Shown here: piece by piece, positions 45,683-55,568 of the stretch | How positions within the stretch are numbered: the stretch's first letter is position 1 | How the letters are laid out: the number at the start of each line of letters is the position of its first letter | NCBI RefSeq assembly: GCF_025995175.1 | Contig: NZ_BAPV01000005.1 | Coordinates: forward strand, 101,609 to 165,608 | DNA length: 64,000 nucleotides | Reading direction: 5' to 3' | Origin: Asaia krungthepensis NRIC 0535 | Lineage (GTDB): Bacteria > Pseudomonadota > Alphaproteobacteria > Acetobacterales > Acetobacteraceae | Notes under the pieces: generated by a model | The model's input: only the letters and a program-made list of their open reading frames with translations | Told to the model about the DNA's origin: nothing | Database searches by the model: none | Program-made: the position numbers and the translations under genes

Positions 45683-46474
45683 ATGGCGCGACTGGATGGG
45701 AAGTTCGCCCTTGTAACCGGGGCAGCGCGAGGGATAGGCCTTGCCATCGCCCGTCATTTCCGGAGGGAAGGATGCAAAGTCCTGCTGTCGGACCTCGACC
45801 GTGAAACCGGGGAGCGCGAAGCCAATGCGCTCTCCTGTCAGTTCATCCCGCTCGATGTGCGAGAGGAAGCACAATGGCTCGCCCTTGAAGCGGCCCATAA
45901 CGAGACGGGCACGATTCCGGATATCGTTGTGAATAATGCAGGGATAACGGGGTTTGAGAATGGCATCGTAGCCCATGATCCGGAGCATGCCAGCCTCGAG
46001 GATTGGCGCGCGGTGCATCGCACCAATCTGGACGGGACATTTCTTGGCTGCCGCTATGCGCTGCGGCGCATGGGGCTGAGAGGCACAGGATCGATCATCA
46101 ATATCTCCTCCCGCTCAGGGCTGGTGGGCATCCCCGGGGCAGCGGCCTATGCCTCCTCCAAGGCGGCCATACGCAATCATACCAAATCGGTGGCTCTCTA
46201 TGCCGCGCAGAAGAACTGGGCCATTCGGTGCAATTCCATTCACCCGGCTGCCATTCTCACCCCGATGTGGGCGGCGATGCTGGGCGACGGTCCCGAACGT
46301 GAAATCCGCATGGCAGCCCTGGTGGCGGATACACCGCTCAAACGGTTCGGCACGGTTGATGAGGTGGCGTCGCTCTGCGTGATGCTGGCCTCGGATGAGG
46401 CATGCTACGTGACCGGGTCGGAATTCAATATCGATGGGGGACTTCTGGCCGGATCGGCTGCGCAGCCGGGCTGA
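45683..46474 (+). CDS. SDR-family oxidoreductase
   Basis: A 263-residue classical short-chain dehydrogenase. The cofactor motif is TGAARGIG (12-19), Asp37 suggests NAD, NNAG is at 84-87, and the catalytic residues are Ser142/143, Tyr156 and Lys160 (YASSK). The end, [10 protein letters not shown], is standard. It resembles sugar or cyclohexanol/steroid dehydrogenases, without a precise match I can name. GGAGGAG lies just before the ATG. It has no obvious operon partners. Confidence 0.85.
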   Translation: MARLDGKFALVTGAARGIGLAIARHFRREGCKVLLSDLDRETGEREANALSCQFIPLDVREEAQWLALEAAHNETGTIPDIVVNNAGITGFENGIVAHDPEHASLEDWRAVHRTNLDGTFLGCRYALRRMGLRGTGSIINISSRSGLVGIPGAAAYASSKAAIRNHTKSVALYAAQKNWAIRCNSIHPAAILTPMWAAMLGDGPEREIRMAALVADTPLKRFGTVDEVASLCVMLASDEACYVTGSEFNIDGGLLAGSAAQPG

Positions 46475-46688
46475 CCCCATTTCCTGTCGTGCCGTCGTTT
46501 CCCTCACGTCAATCCCTATCGGCCGACCTCCCTCGACAGGACCACATGATTTCCCCTGAATAACATTCTCACGGTCCCGCGGAATAAAACAAACCGACCT
46601 GTATGTTTTACGTTGCAAAAACGATTCGTTTCGCTTCATCATGCATGCGGAGCAGATGCTCCTGATCCTGTGCGGCGGAGTTTCCGAC

Positions 46689-49067
46689 ATGACGCTTAGA
46701 CCGGTTTTTCTTCTGCGCGCCTCCTCGGTGAGCGCCCTGCTTGCATCGACCGTGATCAGTGCCGGCAGCCTTCACGCCGCACCGGCAAAGGCCGGGAAAA
46801 CGGCGCATCCTGTCCAATCGCAGCCGCATCACAAGGCGCCTCGAATCCAGCAGGACCCGGAGGAGATACGCGTCAGCGCAGAACGTCCCCTGGCTGGCGG
46901 ATTGATGAAGCGTCAGCATGCCCCGGAGGCCACGAATTCGATCAGTGCTCTCGCCATACAGCAGAGAGGCGCCGCTTCATCCCCCCTGCAGATTGCAGCC
47001 TCCCTCCCCGGCGTCAATTTCGGATCATCGGATGCTTATGGTCTGTCGGTGCGCAACAACATCTCGGTGCGCGGTCTCGATTCAACCGAAATGGGCTGGA
47101 CCATCGAGGGCGCCCCGGGTGTGGATCAGGCCTATTACTGGCCCTATACGGAAACATGGGCAGATAACGAGAATATCTCCGATATCACCCTGATCGCCGG
47201 CACGTCGCGCATCAATGACCCTGTCCAGACCGCCTCGGGCGGTGAGATGATCGAGAGCGTACGCGATCCATCACACAAGCGGGGCGGTCTGGTTGATTAC
47301 AGCTATGGGTCATTCCGTGGACAGCGCATTTTCGGTCGGCTGGAGAGCGGGGATATCGGTCAGACCGGCATTCGGGTGATGGCATCCTATTCACGCACGG
47401 CATCCGATAATTTCACGGGTCCGGGGCGCAATACGCGCGACCATGCCGATTTCAAACTGGTGAAGGAATGGGCCGATCGCGCCAAGACCTCCCTGTTCAT
47501 CTCCTATTCCAACTGGAACAATGCGCGTCTCGCACCCTTCACGCTTGCTGCATGGGAAAAGGCGAACAAGGCTGGCGATAATTTCTCGGCGGGCACCTAT
47601 GCAGGGACCTATATCCCGGGTCAGACCACGAATTACTGGAAGGCCTATGTCTATACGAGGCGCAATGTCCTCATGTCCTGGCAGAATGAGGTAAGCCTTT
47701 CAGACACGTTGCGTCTGCATGTCGTCCCCTATTTTCACTGGTCCCTGGTCGACAGCCCCGGACAGACCACGATCAACAGCAATGCCTTTTACTGGGGCGA
47801 CCAGAAGGTCAATCCGGGACTGAGCACCACATCGACGCCAGCCATGATTCATTCGAACCAGGCGGAATATGCGACCGGTGTGAATGCCTATGTGCAATAC
47901 GACCCGACACGTCATAACCATCTGATTGCCGGATACTGGTACGACCACTGGAATATCGAGCAGAGCGGCGGGTTGACGCCTCTGAGCGCCAATGGGGGCT
48001 CACCCAATGCAACCGGGCGTTATGTCCTGCGCTCGCCGCTGGGTGCGATCTATGCCGGAACGCATTTCCAGGAAAGTTCGCAAACCAACGAATTCTATGT
48101 GTCGGATACGCAGGGCTTTTTCGGTGACCGGGTCAAGGCCACATTCGGCCTGAAAACGATGCTCTATTACCTCTCGGGCACGAATGAGATCCCGGGAGGG
48201 CCCTATCACTTTTCTTCCGCCTTCACACAGCCCATGCCACGCTTTGCCCTTTCATGGCAGGTCAATCACGCATTGCAGGTCTATCTGAACGCCACGACCA
48301 ATACGCGGGCGCCCGTGCCTATCAGCACATTTCCAACCACCTATAGTGTGTCGACTGGCAAGGTCACCCAGGCGGGAAATCCCGGTGCCAAGCCCGAATA
48401 TGCCATCGGCGAGGAAATCGGATTGCGTTATTACGGCGCGTTCCATTTCGATATGGCGCTGTTCAACATGAACCTCACCAATCACCAGCTCGTTGCTCTG
48501 ACCTATCTGAACGGGGCCCCGGTCCAGCAGGCGATTTCGGCAGGAGGCGAGACAATCAGGGGGGTTACGGCCGAGATCGCATCGAAGCCTTTCCACGGTT
48601 TTTCGCCCTATGCGAATGCCCAGTATCTGCACACCACCATCGACAATAATCTCGCCGTCAATGGCGACCTGCTCCCGACAAAGGGCAAGACGATGGTGGC
48701 CAGCCCCAAGTTCATGGCCAATATCGGCGTGAATTACACGCACGGTCCGTTCTTCGCCAACCTCGCCTTCAAATGGGTCGACAGTCAGTATTCGACATTC
48801 ATGAATGACCAGTCGATGCCTGCCTACAAGACTGTCGATCTGGGACTCGGCTATCACCTGCCTCGTATTTCGGTTTTTACCAAGCCCACGATCCGTCTCA
48901 ATCTCAGCAATCTGAGCAATGTCTCCTATCTGAGCTCGATCGCGAGCATCCAGACGAATGCGCGCCCTGTGACGGGAATCTACGGCACCAAGATCGCGGC
49001 CAGCACACCCTCCTATTATCTGTCGGCCCCGTTCTCGGCCATGGTGACTGTCGGATCGGAATTCTGA
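46689..49067 (+). CDS. TonB-dependent outer-membrane receptor
   Basis: A 792-residue receptor with a signal peptide (VFLLRASSVSALLASTVISA), a linker rich in His/Lys, a plug (about 70-200; PLAGGLMKRQHAPEATNSIS, IAASLPGVNFGSS, ISVRGLDSTEMGWTIEGAP) and a barrel ending SAPFSAMVTVGSEF. It belongs to the same subfamily as the receptor at 30325-32667. The ATG at 46689 follows GGAG nine bases upstream; the longer reading to 46641 lacks support. Its stop overlaps the start of the GAF protein gene (TGATG), so the receptor is the first gene of a coupled cluster with TetR, MFS and amidohydrolase genes, and it probably imports their substrate. Confidence 0.91.
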   Translation: MTLRPVFLLRASSVSALLASTVISAGSLHAAPAKAGKTAHPVQSQPHHKAPRIQQDPEEIRVSAERPLAGGLMKRQHAPEATNSISALAIQQRGAASSPLQIAASLPGVNFGSSDAYGLSVRNNISVRGLDSTEMGWTIEGAPGVDQAYYWPYTETWADNENISDITLIAGTSRINDPVQTASGGEMIESVRDPSHKRGGLVDYSYGSFRGQRIFGRLESGDIGQTGIRVMASYSRTASDNFTGPGRNTRDHADFKLVKEWADRAKTSLFISYSNWNNARLAPFTLAAWEKANKAGDNFSAGTYAGTYIPGQTTNYWKAYVYTRRNVLMSWQNEVSLSDTLRLHVVPYFHWSLVDSPGQTTINSNAFYWGDQKVNPGLSTTSTPAMIHSNQAEYATGVNAYVQYDPTRHNHLIAGYWYDHWNIEQSGGLTPLSANGGSPNATGRYVLRSPLGAIYAGTHFQESSQTNEFYVSDTQGFFGDRVKATFGLKTMLYYLSGTNEIPGGPYHFSSAFTQPMPRFALSWQVNHALQVYLNATTNTRAPVPISTFPTTYSVSTGKVTQAGNPGAKPEYAIGEEIGLRYYGAFHFDMALFNMNLTNHQLVALTYLNGAPVQQAISAGGETIRGVTAEIASKPFHGFSPYANAQYLHTTIDNNLAVNGDLLPTKGKTMVASPKFMANIGVNYTHGPFFANLAFKWVDSQYSTFMNDQSMPAYKTVDLGLGYHLPRISVFTKPTIRLNLSNLSNVSYLSSIASIQTNARPVTGIYGTKIAASTPSYYLSAPFSAMVTVGSEF

Positions 49068-49639
49068 TGGGGATGTCCAGCCTGCCCGATTGCCTCATAC
49101 GCGCCCTCTCCGGTTCGCTGGACGAGGGAGAGGAAGAAGCCACAGCCAACGCTGCCGGATCGAACTCCGGTGACCATGAGGTCATGAAGCAGGACCGCCT
49201 GAATGAGGGGTTCGCAGCGCTCCAGGGTTTTCTGGCACGACGACCCGGTTTCAGGCTCTTCACCATTCTGAGATATGAACCCCGCAATGCCCTGATACGA
49301 CGGGCCTGGACCAGTGAAGCCGAGGCTTACCCCGTGGGGGGAACAAAGCCTGTGCCAGATTCCAGCTGGACGCAGACCCTTCTGATCGAGGGTAAACCCT
49401 TTCTGTGCTCTACGGCAGAAGACATCCGGGCGACTTTTTTCGATCATGAGGTGATTGCGCGGCTCGGTTGCGCCAGCGCGCTGAATCTGCCGGTCTCGGC
49501 GGACGGGGTGGTGATTGGCAGCCTCAATCTTCTGCACGAAGCGCATCATTATGACGGGGTCGATACGACCGAATATCACGCCCTCCTGCAGATTTGCGCG
49601 CCGGCTCTGCGACGCGTGCCGGTCCACGGCGATGCTTGA
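49067..49639 (+). CDS. GAF-domain protein
   Basis: A 190-residue protein with one GAF domain (about 45-185; GFRLFTILRYEPRNALIRRAW, PVGGTKPVPDSSWTQTLLIE, LGCASALNLPVSADGVVIGS). It has no output domain and no signal sequence, so it is a cytosolic binding or sensing module, or an enzyme of unknown kind. Similar proteins occur beside amidohydrolase and uptake genes. It starts on the last base of the TonB receptor stop (TGATG), and the TetR gene begins 88 bases after it. It may sense the substrate of the cluster. Confidence 0.78.
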   Translation: MGMSSLPDCLIRALSGSLDEGEEEATANAAGSNSGDHEVMKQDRLNEGFAALQGFLARRPGFRLFTILRYEPRNALIRRAWTSEAEAYPVGGTKPVPDSSWTQTLLIEGKPFLCSTAEDIRATFFDHEVIARLGCASALNLPVSADGVVIGSLNLLHEAHHYDGVDTTEYHALLQICAPALRRVPVHGDA

Positions 49640-49727
49640 TACAATATCCCTCCCTTTGCCGGTCGGGGATACGCGCTCTACTGTTCTGCATCGAGACATG
49701 TCTCGACGTGATGAAATGGAGCAGATC

Positions 49728-50378
49728 ATGCAGCCAGGCCTGTCCGAGCGACGTACGCAACGTGAAAAGAGCGACTCAATGCGCGCTCTCTTGCTTGAGA
49801 CGACCATCGAGCTCCTTTACGAAAAAGGCTATACGCGCCTGACCACACTCGATGTGGCCCGTCATGCCAATGTCTCGCGCGGTGCCCTGACCCATCATTT
49901 CGCTCATAAGGAAGACCTCGTCGTCGAGGCCATCTCCTGGCAGTTGCGCAACGTCTCGGACGAGCTCGAGGATTTCGTCACGACACTCGAGGAAGGGCCA
50001 CTGGATACGGACAGGATCGTCGATCGCCTGTGGTCCATGCTGTCGGACCGGCTTTTCCATATCACCATGGAATATCTCCCCGAAGCGCGCCACAACCTCC
50101 CCTTCCGCGAACGCCTGACACCGGTCGTCGCCATTTTCCATGCAGCTCTGGACAGGATCTGGCTGCATCTCTCGGAGCGCAGCAATCTCTCGCCGGAACG
50201 CGCCCGGACCATCCTCAACACGACCATGTGCCTCATGCGCGGCATGATCGCCCAGCAGATCCTGCGCGAAGACAAGGATTACTACGCAGACCTGCTGGAT
50301 TACTGGCGTGAGGGGCTACGCCGCGAAATTGCCCAGGCCCGTACCCTGACCCCCGTGGGTCGGGCCGGTCCCGCATGA
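49728..50378 (+). CDS. TetR-family transcriptional regulator
   Basis: A 216-residue repressor-type protein. The helix-turn-helix is at about residues 20-65 (LLLETTIELLYEKGYTRLTT, VSRGALTHHFAHKEDLV), and a ligand-binding helical domain follows. The ATG at 49728 has GGAG six bases before it; ATGs at 49716 and 49698 are alternatives. It ends by ATGA overlap with the MFS transporter gene, so it is probably the local regulator of the transporter and amidohydrolase genes. Confidence 0.9.
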   Translation: MQPGLSERRTQREKSDSMRALLLETTIELLYEKGYTRLTTLDVARHANVSRGALTHHFAHKEDLVVEAISWQLRNVSDELEDFVTTLEEGPLDTDRIVDRLWSMLSDRLFHITMEYLPEARHNLPFRERLTPVVAIFHAALDRIWLHLSERSNLSPERARTILNTTMCLMRGMIAQQILREDKDYYADLLDYWREGLRREIAQARTLTPVGRAGPA

Positions 50379-51775
50379 GCGCCGTCGGCCATCGCCTCGA
50401 CACTTTGCCTCTGGGGCGGTTTCACCGCCGGCTCCTTTTTATTGGGGGGAGTGGTTATGCTTTCGACGGGCTCGATTCAGCCATTATTGCCTTTATTCTT
50501 CCGGTTCTCCATGAGCTATGGACCCTCTCCCCAGCGGCCATGGGGGGAATCAGCAGCATCACCTATATCGGCTTCTTTCTCGGCGCGTCGCTCTCCGGTC
50601 TGATTGGCGACCGTTTCGGCCGACGTCCCATCATGATGTGGGCGCTTGCGCTGTTCTGTGCGGCTTCGGTGCTCTCGGCGTTGATGCCTCAATACAGCGC
50701 CTTCATGGCCTGCCGCTTCATTGCCGGGATCGGGCTCGGCGCCGAGTCAGCCATCATCGCGCCCTATCTGGCCGAATTCGTCGCATCGCGTTATCGCGGC
50801 GCCTTCACGGCCAGCCTCGCCGGTTTCTTCTCCTTCGGTTTCGTCGCGGCTGCCCTGCTTGGTACCTTCGTCGTTCCAGCCGGTCCGCAAGGGTGGCGCT
50901 GGGCCATCGCCCTCACCGGGGCTCCGGTCCTGCTCCTGCTGTGGTGGCGCCGCGCGCTGCCGGAATCGCCACGCTGGCTGGAGAGCACGGGCCGGCACCA
51001 TGAGGCTGCCGAAATCCTGCGGATCATTGAGGAAGAGAGCCGACCGGCAGGACCGTCCCTCCCCGGAAATTCCGTCTTTCCAGCACCTGCACCGCACACA
51101 CGCCTCTCCCTGCGTGAGCAGATCGACATGCTGTTCTCCTCCCAGATGAGGCGCCCCCTTGCGGTGAGCTGGTCCACATGGTTCTGCCTCACTTTCAGCT
51201 ATTATGCGGTCTTCACCTGGATACCGAGCTTCCTGATCGCCCATGGTCTGACCATGGCACATGGGATCGGCTTTTCGATTGCCATCTATGCTGCGCAGAT
51301 ACCTGGCTATTTCTCGGCGGCCGCGCTGATCGAAATTCTCGGCCGGGGCAAGACCATCGCCTTCTATCTGTTCGGCAGCACCCTCTCTGCGGCAGCCCTG
51401 ATTCTCTCTCACGGCAGCGCACCCATCATCGGCACTGCCATGGCACTCTCTTTCTGCCTCACAGGCGGATATGCCGGGCTGTATGCCTACACGCCCGAAC
51501 TCTTCCCGACCGCATTACGCGCAACCGGTGTCGGCAGCGCTTCGGCGATCGGGCGCCTCGGGGCCATCATCTCGCCGCTTCTGGTCGGGCTGATGCTGCC
51601 ACGTGTCGGTTATGCGGGTGTATTCACGCTCATCACCGTCATGCTCCTTGCCGGTGCAGCCATCGTTCTCGCCTTCGGTCCCGCTACTGCCGGGCTCTCG
51701 CTCGACAAGATCGACGATGCAGCCGAGAGCCCGACCGCCCATACGCTCCCTGAACAAAAAGATAGGACGCCATGA
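50375..51775 (+). CDS. MFS transporter, sugar/organic-acid type
   Basis: A 466-residue, twelve-segment transporter. The loop between segments 2 and 3, GLIGDRFGRRPIMMWAL, is the full MFS motif, and GYAFDGLDSAIIAFILP with FMACRFIAGIGLGAESAII resembles the sugar/aromatic-acid:proton symporters. A Pro/Ser-rich cytoplasmic linker lies mid-chain. It overlaps both neighbours (ATGA with the TetR gene and ATGA with the amidohydrolase gene). It likely carries the cluster's substrate across the inner membrane after the TonB receptor, or exports the product. Confidence 0.9.
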   Translation: MSAVGHRLDTLPLGRFHRRLLFIGGSGYAFDGLDSAIIAFILPVLHELWTLSPAAMGGISSITYIGFFLGASLSGLIGDRFGRRPIMMWALALFCAASVLSALMPQYSAFMACRFIAGIGLGAESAIIAPYLAEFVASRYRGAFTASLAGFFSFGFVAAALLGTFVVPAGPQGWRWAIALTGAPVLLLLWWRRALPESPRWLESTGRHHEAAEILRIIEEESRPAGPSLPGNSVFPAPAPHTRLSLREQIDMLFSSQMRRPLAVSWSTWFCLTFSYYAVFTWIPSFLIAHGLTMAHGIGFSIAIYAAQIPGYFSAAALIEILGRGKTIAFYLFGSTLSAAALILSHGSAPIIGTAMALSFCLTGGYAGLYAYTPELFPTALRATGVGSASAIGRLGAIISPLLVGLMLPRVGYAGVFTLITVMLLAGAAIVLAFGPATAGLSLDKIDDAAESPTAHTLPEQKDRTP

Positions 51776-52998
51776 ACGCGCTTCTCCTGCTCAATGCGAC
51801 GCAACTCGACGCCACCATGGCCTCCCCCCGTCTTGGCAATGTCCTGATCGAGAACGGGGTGATTGCGGATATCGATGCCCCTTCCCGCGCCGCGCCCGGC
51901 GTTCGGACCCTCGATCTGCGCGGAAAGATGCTGCTGCCGGGTCTGATCGATTGCCATGTGCATGTCGTCGCCAGCACCATGGACCTGACTGCCAATGCAC
52001 AATTGCCCGACGCCCTCGCCATGGGCAGGGCCCTCCCCATCATGCGGGGCATGCTGCATCGTGGCTTTACCACGGTGCGCGATGTGGGCGGCGCACCCCA
52101 TGCCCTGAGTCAGGCCATCGAGGAGGGCCATATCGAAGGGCCGCGCCTGATTACCTGCGGCAAGGCACTCTCCCGCACAGGGGGCCATGCGGATAATCGG
52201 CCACGCCATGATACGTATGATGCGAAACGCTGGGCGCGGAATTTCGGCGCACTGGGCCGTGTCGCCGATGGTGCAGAGGAAATACGCCTTGCCTGTCGCG
52301 AGACACTCAGGGAAGGCAATGACTTCATCAAGATCATGGCCAATGGCGGTGTGTCCTCACCGACCGATCCCGTCGCCGCCCAGGGATATTCCGTAGTCGA
52401 AATCGAGACCGCCGTGCAGGAAGCGCGAGATAACGGCACTTATGTCGCGGCCCATCTCTATATGCCCGACGCCATCGAACGTGCTGTCCGGGCCGGAGTG
52501 CACTCGCTCGAGCACTGCAACAACATCGACGCGAAAACGGCGCGTCTGGCTGCTGAGGCGGGCGCTGTGTCGGTTCCGACGCTTGTCACCTATGAAGCGC
52601 TCGCCACGGACGGAGCGCGTTTCGGCCTGCCACCCGTCTCGATTGCCAAGATCGCCGATGTGAGAACAAAGGGGCTCGAAAGCCTGTCGATCATGCGCGA
52701 GGCAGGGCTGACCATGGCGTTCGGCACGGATCTTCTGGGCGACGCCCATGACCGGCAGAATGAGGAATTTGCCATTCGCGCACGTGTCCTTCCTTCCCGC
52801 GAGATCTTCGCGTCTGCCACAACCATCGCCGCACGACTGATCGGCATGGAGGATCGTCTGGGGGTCATCCGTCCGGGTGCTTTTGCCGATCTGATCGCCG
52901 TGACCCGCAATCCCATGGAAGATGTGAGTGTTCTGGCTCACGCCGCAGACATGGCGCTGGTCATGAAATCAGGTGCCATTGTCAGAAGCACGCTCTGA
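51772..52998 (+). CDS. Metal-dependent amidohydrolase (imidazolonepropionase/prolidase-like)
   Basis: A 408-residue amidohydrolase superfamily protein. Metal ligands are HxH in GLIDCHVHVV, the Lys in FIKIMANGG (the usual bridging position), His in VAAHLYMP and SLEHCNNI, and Asp in FGTDLLGD. It lacks a signal peptide and so works in the cytosol. Relatives hydrolyse cyclic amides, Xaa-Pro and ochratoxin-like amide bonds, and aryl dialkyl groups. It starts by ATGA overlap with the MFS gene, so the substrate is probably the compound that transporter imports. Confidence 0.88.
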   Translation: MNALLLLNATQLDATMASPRLGNVLIENGVIADIDAPSRAAPGVRTLDLRGKMLLPGLIDCHVHVVASTMDLTANAQLPDALAMGRALPIMRGMLHRGFTTVRDVGGAPHALSQAIEEGHIEGPRLITCGKALSRTGGHADNRPRHDTYDAKRWARNFGALGRVADGAEEIRLACRETLREGNDFIKIMANGGVSSPTDPVAAQGYSVVEIETAVQEARDNGTYVAAHLYMPDAIERAVRAGVHSLEHCNNIDAKTARLAAEAGAVSVPTLVTYEALATDGARFGLPPVSIAKIADVRTKGLESLSIMREAGLTMAFGTDLLGDAHDRQNEEFAIRARVLPSREIFASATTIAARLIGMEDRLGVIRPGAFADLIAVTRNPMEDVSVLAHAADMALVMKSGAIVRSTL

Positions 52999-53032
52999 CG
53001 CGGGCAAACAGGCTGCGACAGGACGCGGGGCC

Positions 53033-54541
53033 TCAAAAGCTCCAGATCATGTCGCAGGAAAACCAGATCATCGTCGGGTCACCCTTACGGACGATAGGGT
53101 CCGAGGCCGGAGCGTCGCGATTGAAGGGGCGGGTGCCATTCAGGCTCCTGTCGAACCGTATCTCGGGACGCAACACCACCCGCCCGAGCAGCCTGTGGCG
53201 ATCGAGTAAATTCGGTTCATAGCGCAGCCCCAGGGTCAGGTCTCCATAGGTCGTGGGTGGCGCGGCGTAGAAGGGATAAGGCTGATTGCGCAATTGCTTG
53301 CCGAATGACGTCGTGCCCGGATAGGCCGCGATAAGCACCCCGGTATTATCGCGAAAAACCTCCGCCCGGAGAGTGAGTCGCAGGGCTGGCGTCATGTCCC
53401 AGGCCAGATAGGCCGTGCTGCCCCATGCATCGTCATCGGGCACCTCATCATGCAGCCAGGTGCTGCCGAAGGTGACGGACAGGGTCTTGCTCGGGTGATA
53501 GGCGAGCAGAAGATCCGCATTGATCTGCATCCTGTGCGCAGCTGCATCGCCGATACCCGCGCTGACCCAGCCCTCAGGTGAAAGACGCGGATCGCCGTCA
53601 TGCCCCTGAGGACCGGCGCGTCCAATCAGATGCCCATTGAGACGATTCCCCGCAAGATGGGCGAAAGAAACGCCCAGATAGCCTTTGGGCCGGTTGTTGT
53701 TTCCGCTTTGTCCAAAAGTGGTCGAGTTCCCTGCATCCACGCCCAAGACACCATCGACATGCGCCCCCATATGGGCCGTTGCGATCACGCCCACGGTCTG
53801 GAACGGGACGATGAAATCCGAGCTGTAATTGAAGCTGTAGAAGGGGCGGGAAAGAGCCGCCGTTCCCTCTGTACCCATCAAGCCGTAGGAGTGGCCGATC
53901 TGGAAATCGATCCCGCGGTCGAACAGCCAGGGCGTGTGCAGATCGATATGCGCCTGTGTCGGGGCCCATTGATACATTCCACTCAGCGCCCGATCGCCCA
54001 TGCCGATCGTGACATCGAACCGGGAATCGGACCCGTACATGGCCTCCGCCACAAAACCCAGACGATACCCGGCGCCGATATCGGTCATGGCGTGAGACAC
54101 GGTGCCCAGGATCTGATTGAGAGTGAGCGTATTCGCCCGGTCGAGATAGAACTGGCCAAAATTGCGGGCGGAACGCGTCCAGGGATTACCCGCTATGCCA
54201 CCTTCCAGAGTCATATGCGTCTCAACGCCGTCCCAGTAGTCGGCATGGCGCGGCAGTGAGGGGCGCCGCAACGGTGGCGGCACAGGACTGCGGTGTCTGT
54301 ACCCTTGCGGTGACGCACGATCTCTGCCGCCGACGACGATCGGCGGTGCATCGGGAGTGCCTTGGTGAGCAGCCGCCCATGCGCTGGAAGGCAGATGGCC
54401 TTTCGTGGACGAAGGGTGTGCGAGCGTGCCAGCAAGCAGAGGAACAGGCTCCATTGCGTGCGCCGCCGGGACACACAATACGAGCGGCACAAGGCACATG
54501 GCCCAAGCGAAGGCGCGCGCGGCAGAGGCGTGGCGTTGCAT
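53033..54541 (-). CDS. Outer-membrane beta-barrel protein (porin-like, BBP2 type)
   Basis: A 502-residue protein with a signal peptide (FAWAMCLVPLVLCVPAAHA) and a long barrel rich in alternating hydrophobic strands, Gly and aromatic residues, ending MIWFSCDMIWSF with a C-terminal Phe. The GIAGNPWTRSARNFGQFYLD and GVLIAAYPGTTSFG segments resemble putative OmpL-like barrels. It probably makes a passive channel. The ATG at 54541 has a weak ribosome site (ACGGGAC); the long upstream frame to 54874 is not supported. It is convergent with the amidohydrolase gene (34 bases) and divergent from the mgtC-like gene. Confidence 0.78.
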   Translation of the reverse strand: MQRHASAARAFAWAMCLVPLVLCVPAAHAMEPVPLLAGTLAHPSSTKGHLPSSAWAAAHQGTPDAPPIVVGGRDRASPQGYRHRSPVPPPLRRPSLPRHADYWDGVETHMTLEGGIAGNPWTRSARNFGQFYLDRANTLTLNQILGTVSHAMTDIGAGYRLGFVAEAMYGSDSRFDVTIGMGDRALSGMYQWAPTQAHIDLHTPWLFDRGIDFQIGHSYGLMGTEGTAALSRPFYSFNYSSDFIVPFQTVGVIATAHMGAHVDGVLGVDAGNSTTFGQSGNNNRPKGYLGVSFAHLAGNRLNGHLIGRAGPQGHDGDPRLSPEGWVSAGIGDAAAHRMQINADLLLAYHPSKTLSVTFGSTWLHDEVPDDDAWGSTAYLAWDMTPALRLTLRAEVFRDNTGVLIAAYPGTTSFGKQLRNQPYPFYAAPPTTYGDLTLGLRYEPNLLDRHRLLGRVVLRPEIRFDRSLNGTRPFNRDAPASDPIVRKGDPTMIWFSCDMIWSF

Positions 54542-54763
54542 GTCCCGTGCGCTTCGGATGCTCCGGTACACCCTTTTCCTTCCTCTCCGATACACCCCGA
54601 GATCGAGCGCGACACCCTGGACCGGTTCGGCACTCACGATCACGTGATATAGTATTGCCGAACGGAGGAATTCAGTCGGAAAAGCCCCGTGTGACGGGTG
54701 GGCGCAGGAAGGAAAACCGACTAGACAGGCCGGGCCAGCCAACCAGCCAAGACTGGATCTCAG

Positions 54764-55480
54764 ATGCGCTTCATCGAGACCTTCGACCTCCATTCCTTCA
54801 CGGATTCGAGCATCAGCCTGTTGAGTGCCTTCGTGTTCGGCACGCTGATCGGCGCAGAGCGACAATATCGGCAACGGACCGCGGGCGTACGCACCAATGC
54901 GCTGGTAGCACTGGGTGGAGCAGCCTTTGTCGATCTGGCTCAGCGCATAGCGGGCGATGTCGAGTCCCTGCGCGTGATCGCCTATGTCGTTTCGGGAATC
55001 GGGTTTCTGGGGGCCGGTGCCATCATCAAGGAGGGTGCGACCGTACGCGGCATGAATACGGCCGCAACGCTCTGGTGCTCCGCCGCTGTGGGCGCTTGCG
55101 TCGGTAGCGACATGCTGGCCGAGGGCTTTCTGCTCACTTTCTTCATCATTGCGGGGAATACGCTGCTGCGCCCCATCGTGCGCGCAATCGACCGGATCCC
55201 GCTCCAGGCAAAAGCAATGGAAACCGGGTATGGGCTGCGCGTCCTGACCTGCCGTCTGAGCGTGCAGGACATGACCGCACTCCTGAAAACGCAGCTTGAG
55301 GAGGCGGATTATACCATCGGCAAATTGTCGCTCAGCGATGAGGATGACGACCAGATCGCCATCACAATCGCCCTCATGGTGTCGTCCAATGGTGCTGGGG
55401 CGCTCGAGACCCTTGTGAGTACCCTCATGACAGACAGCCGTGTCAGCGCTGCCTCATGGTCGCTCAATACCGATAACTGA
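54764..55480 (+). CDS. MgtC/SapB-family membrane protein
   Basis: A 238-residue protein. The N-terminal half has the MgtC/SapB membrane domain (FVFGTLIGAERQYRQRTAGV, VRTNALVALGGAAFVDLAQR, VVSGIGFLGAGAIIKEG, AATLWCSAAVGACVG). The C-terminal part (about 150-235) is a soluble ACT-like domain (VQDMTALLKTQLEEADYTIG). Members aid survival in low Mg2+ or in hosts; the mechanism is not settled. The ATG at 54764 follows GGATCTCAG. Downstream is a 9-bp hairpin shared with the convergent neighbour. Confidence 0.88.
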   Translation: MRFIETFDLHSFTDSSISLLSAFVFGTLIGAERQYRQRTAGVRTNALVALGGAAFVDLAQRIAGDVESLRVIAYVVSGIGFLGAGAIIKEGATVRGMNTAATLWCSAAVGACVGSDMLAEGFLLTFFIIAGNTLLRPIVRAIDRIPLQAKAMETGYGLRVLTCRLSVQDMTALLKTQLEEADYTIGKLSLSDEDDDQIAITIALMVSSNGAGALETLVSTLMTDSRVSAASWSLNTDN

Positions 55481-55522
55481 GTGCCCGCATTCCGCTTACC
55501 AGCAAAAAAGCGTGCCCTGTGC

Positions 55523-55552
55523 CCGGCTTCTTTGACTGGGTCCAGAAGCCGG
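55523..55552. terminator. Hairpin between convergent genes
   Basis: CCGGCTTCT (55523-55531) pairs perfectly with AGAAGCCGG (55544-55552) around 12 bases, between two convergent stops. A T6 run follows on the minus strand about 15 bases on. It is a plausible bidirectional terminator, weaker than the typical form. Confidence 0.5.
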
Positions 55553-55568
55553 ACGCCACAGCGACGTC

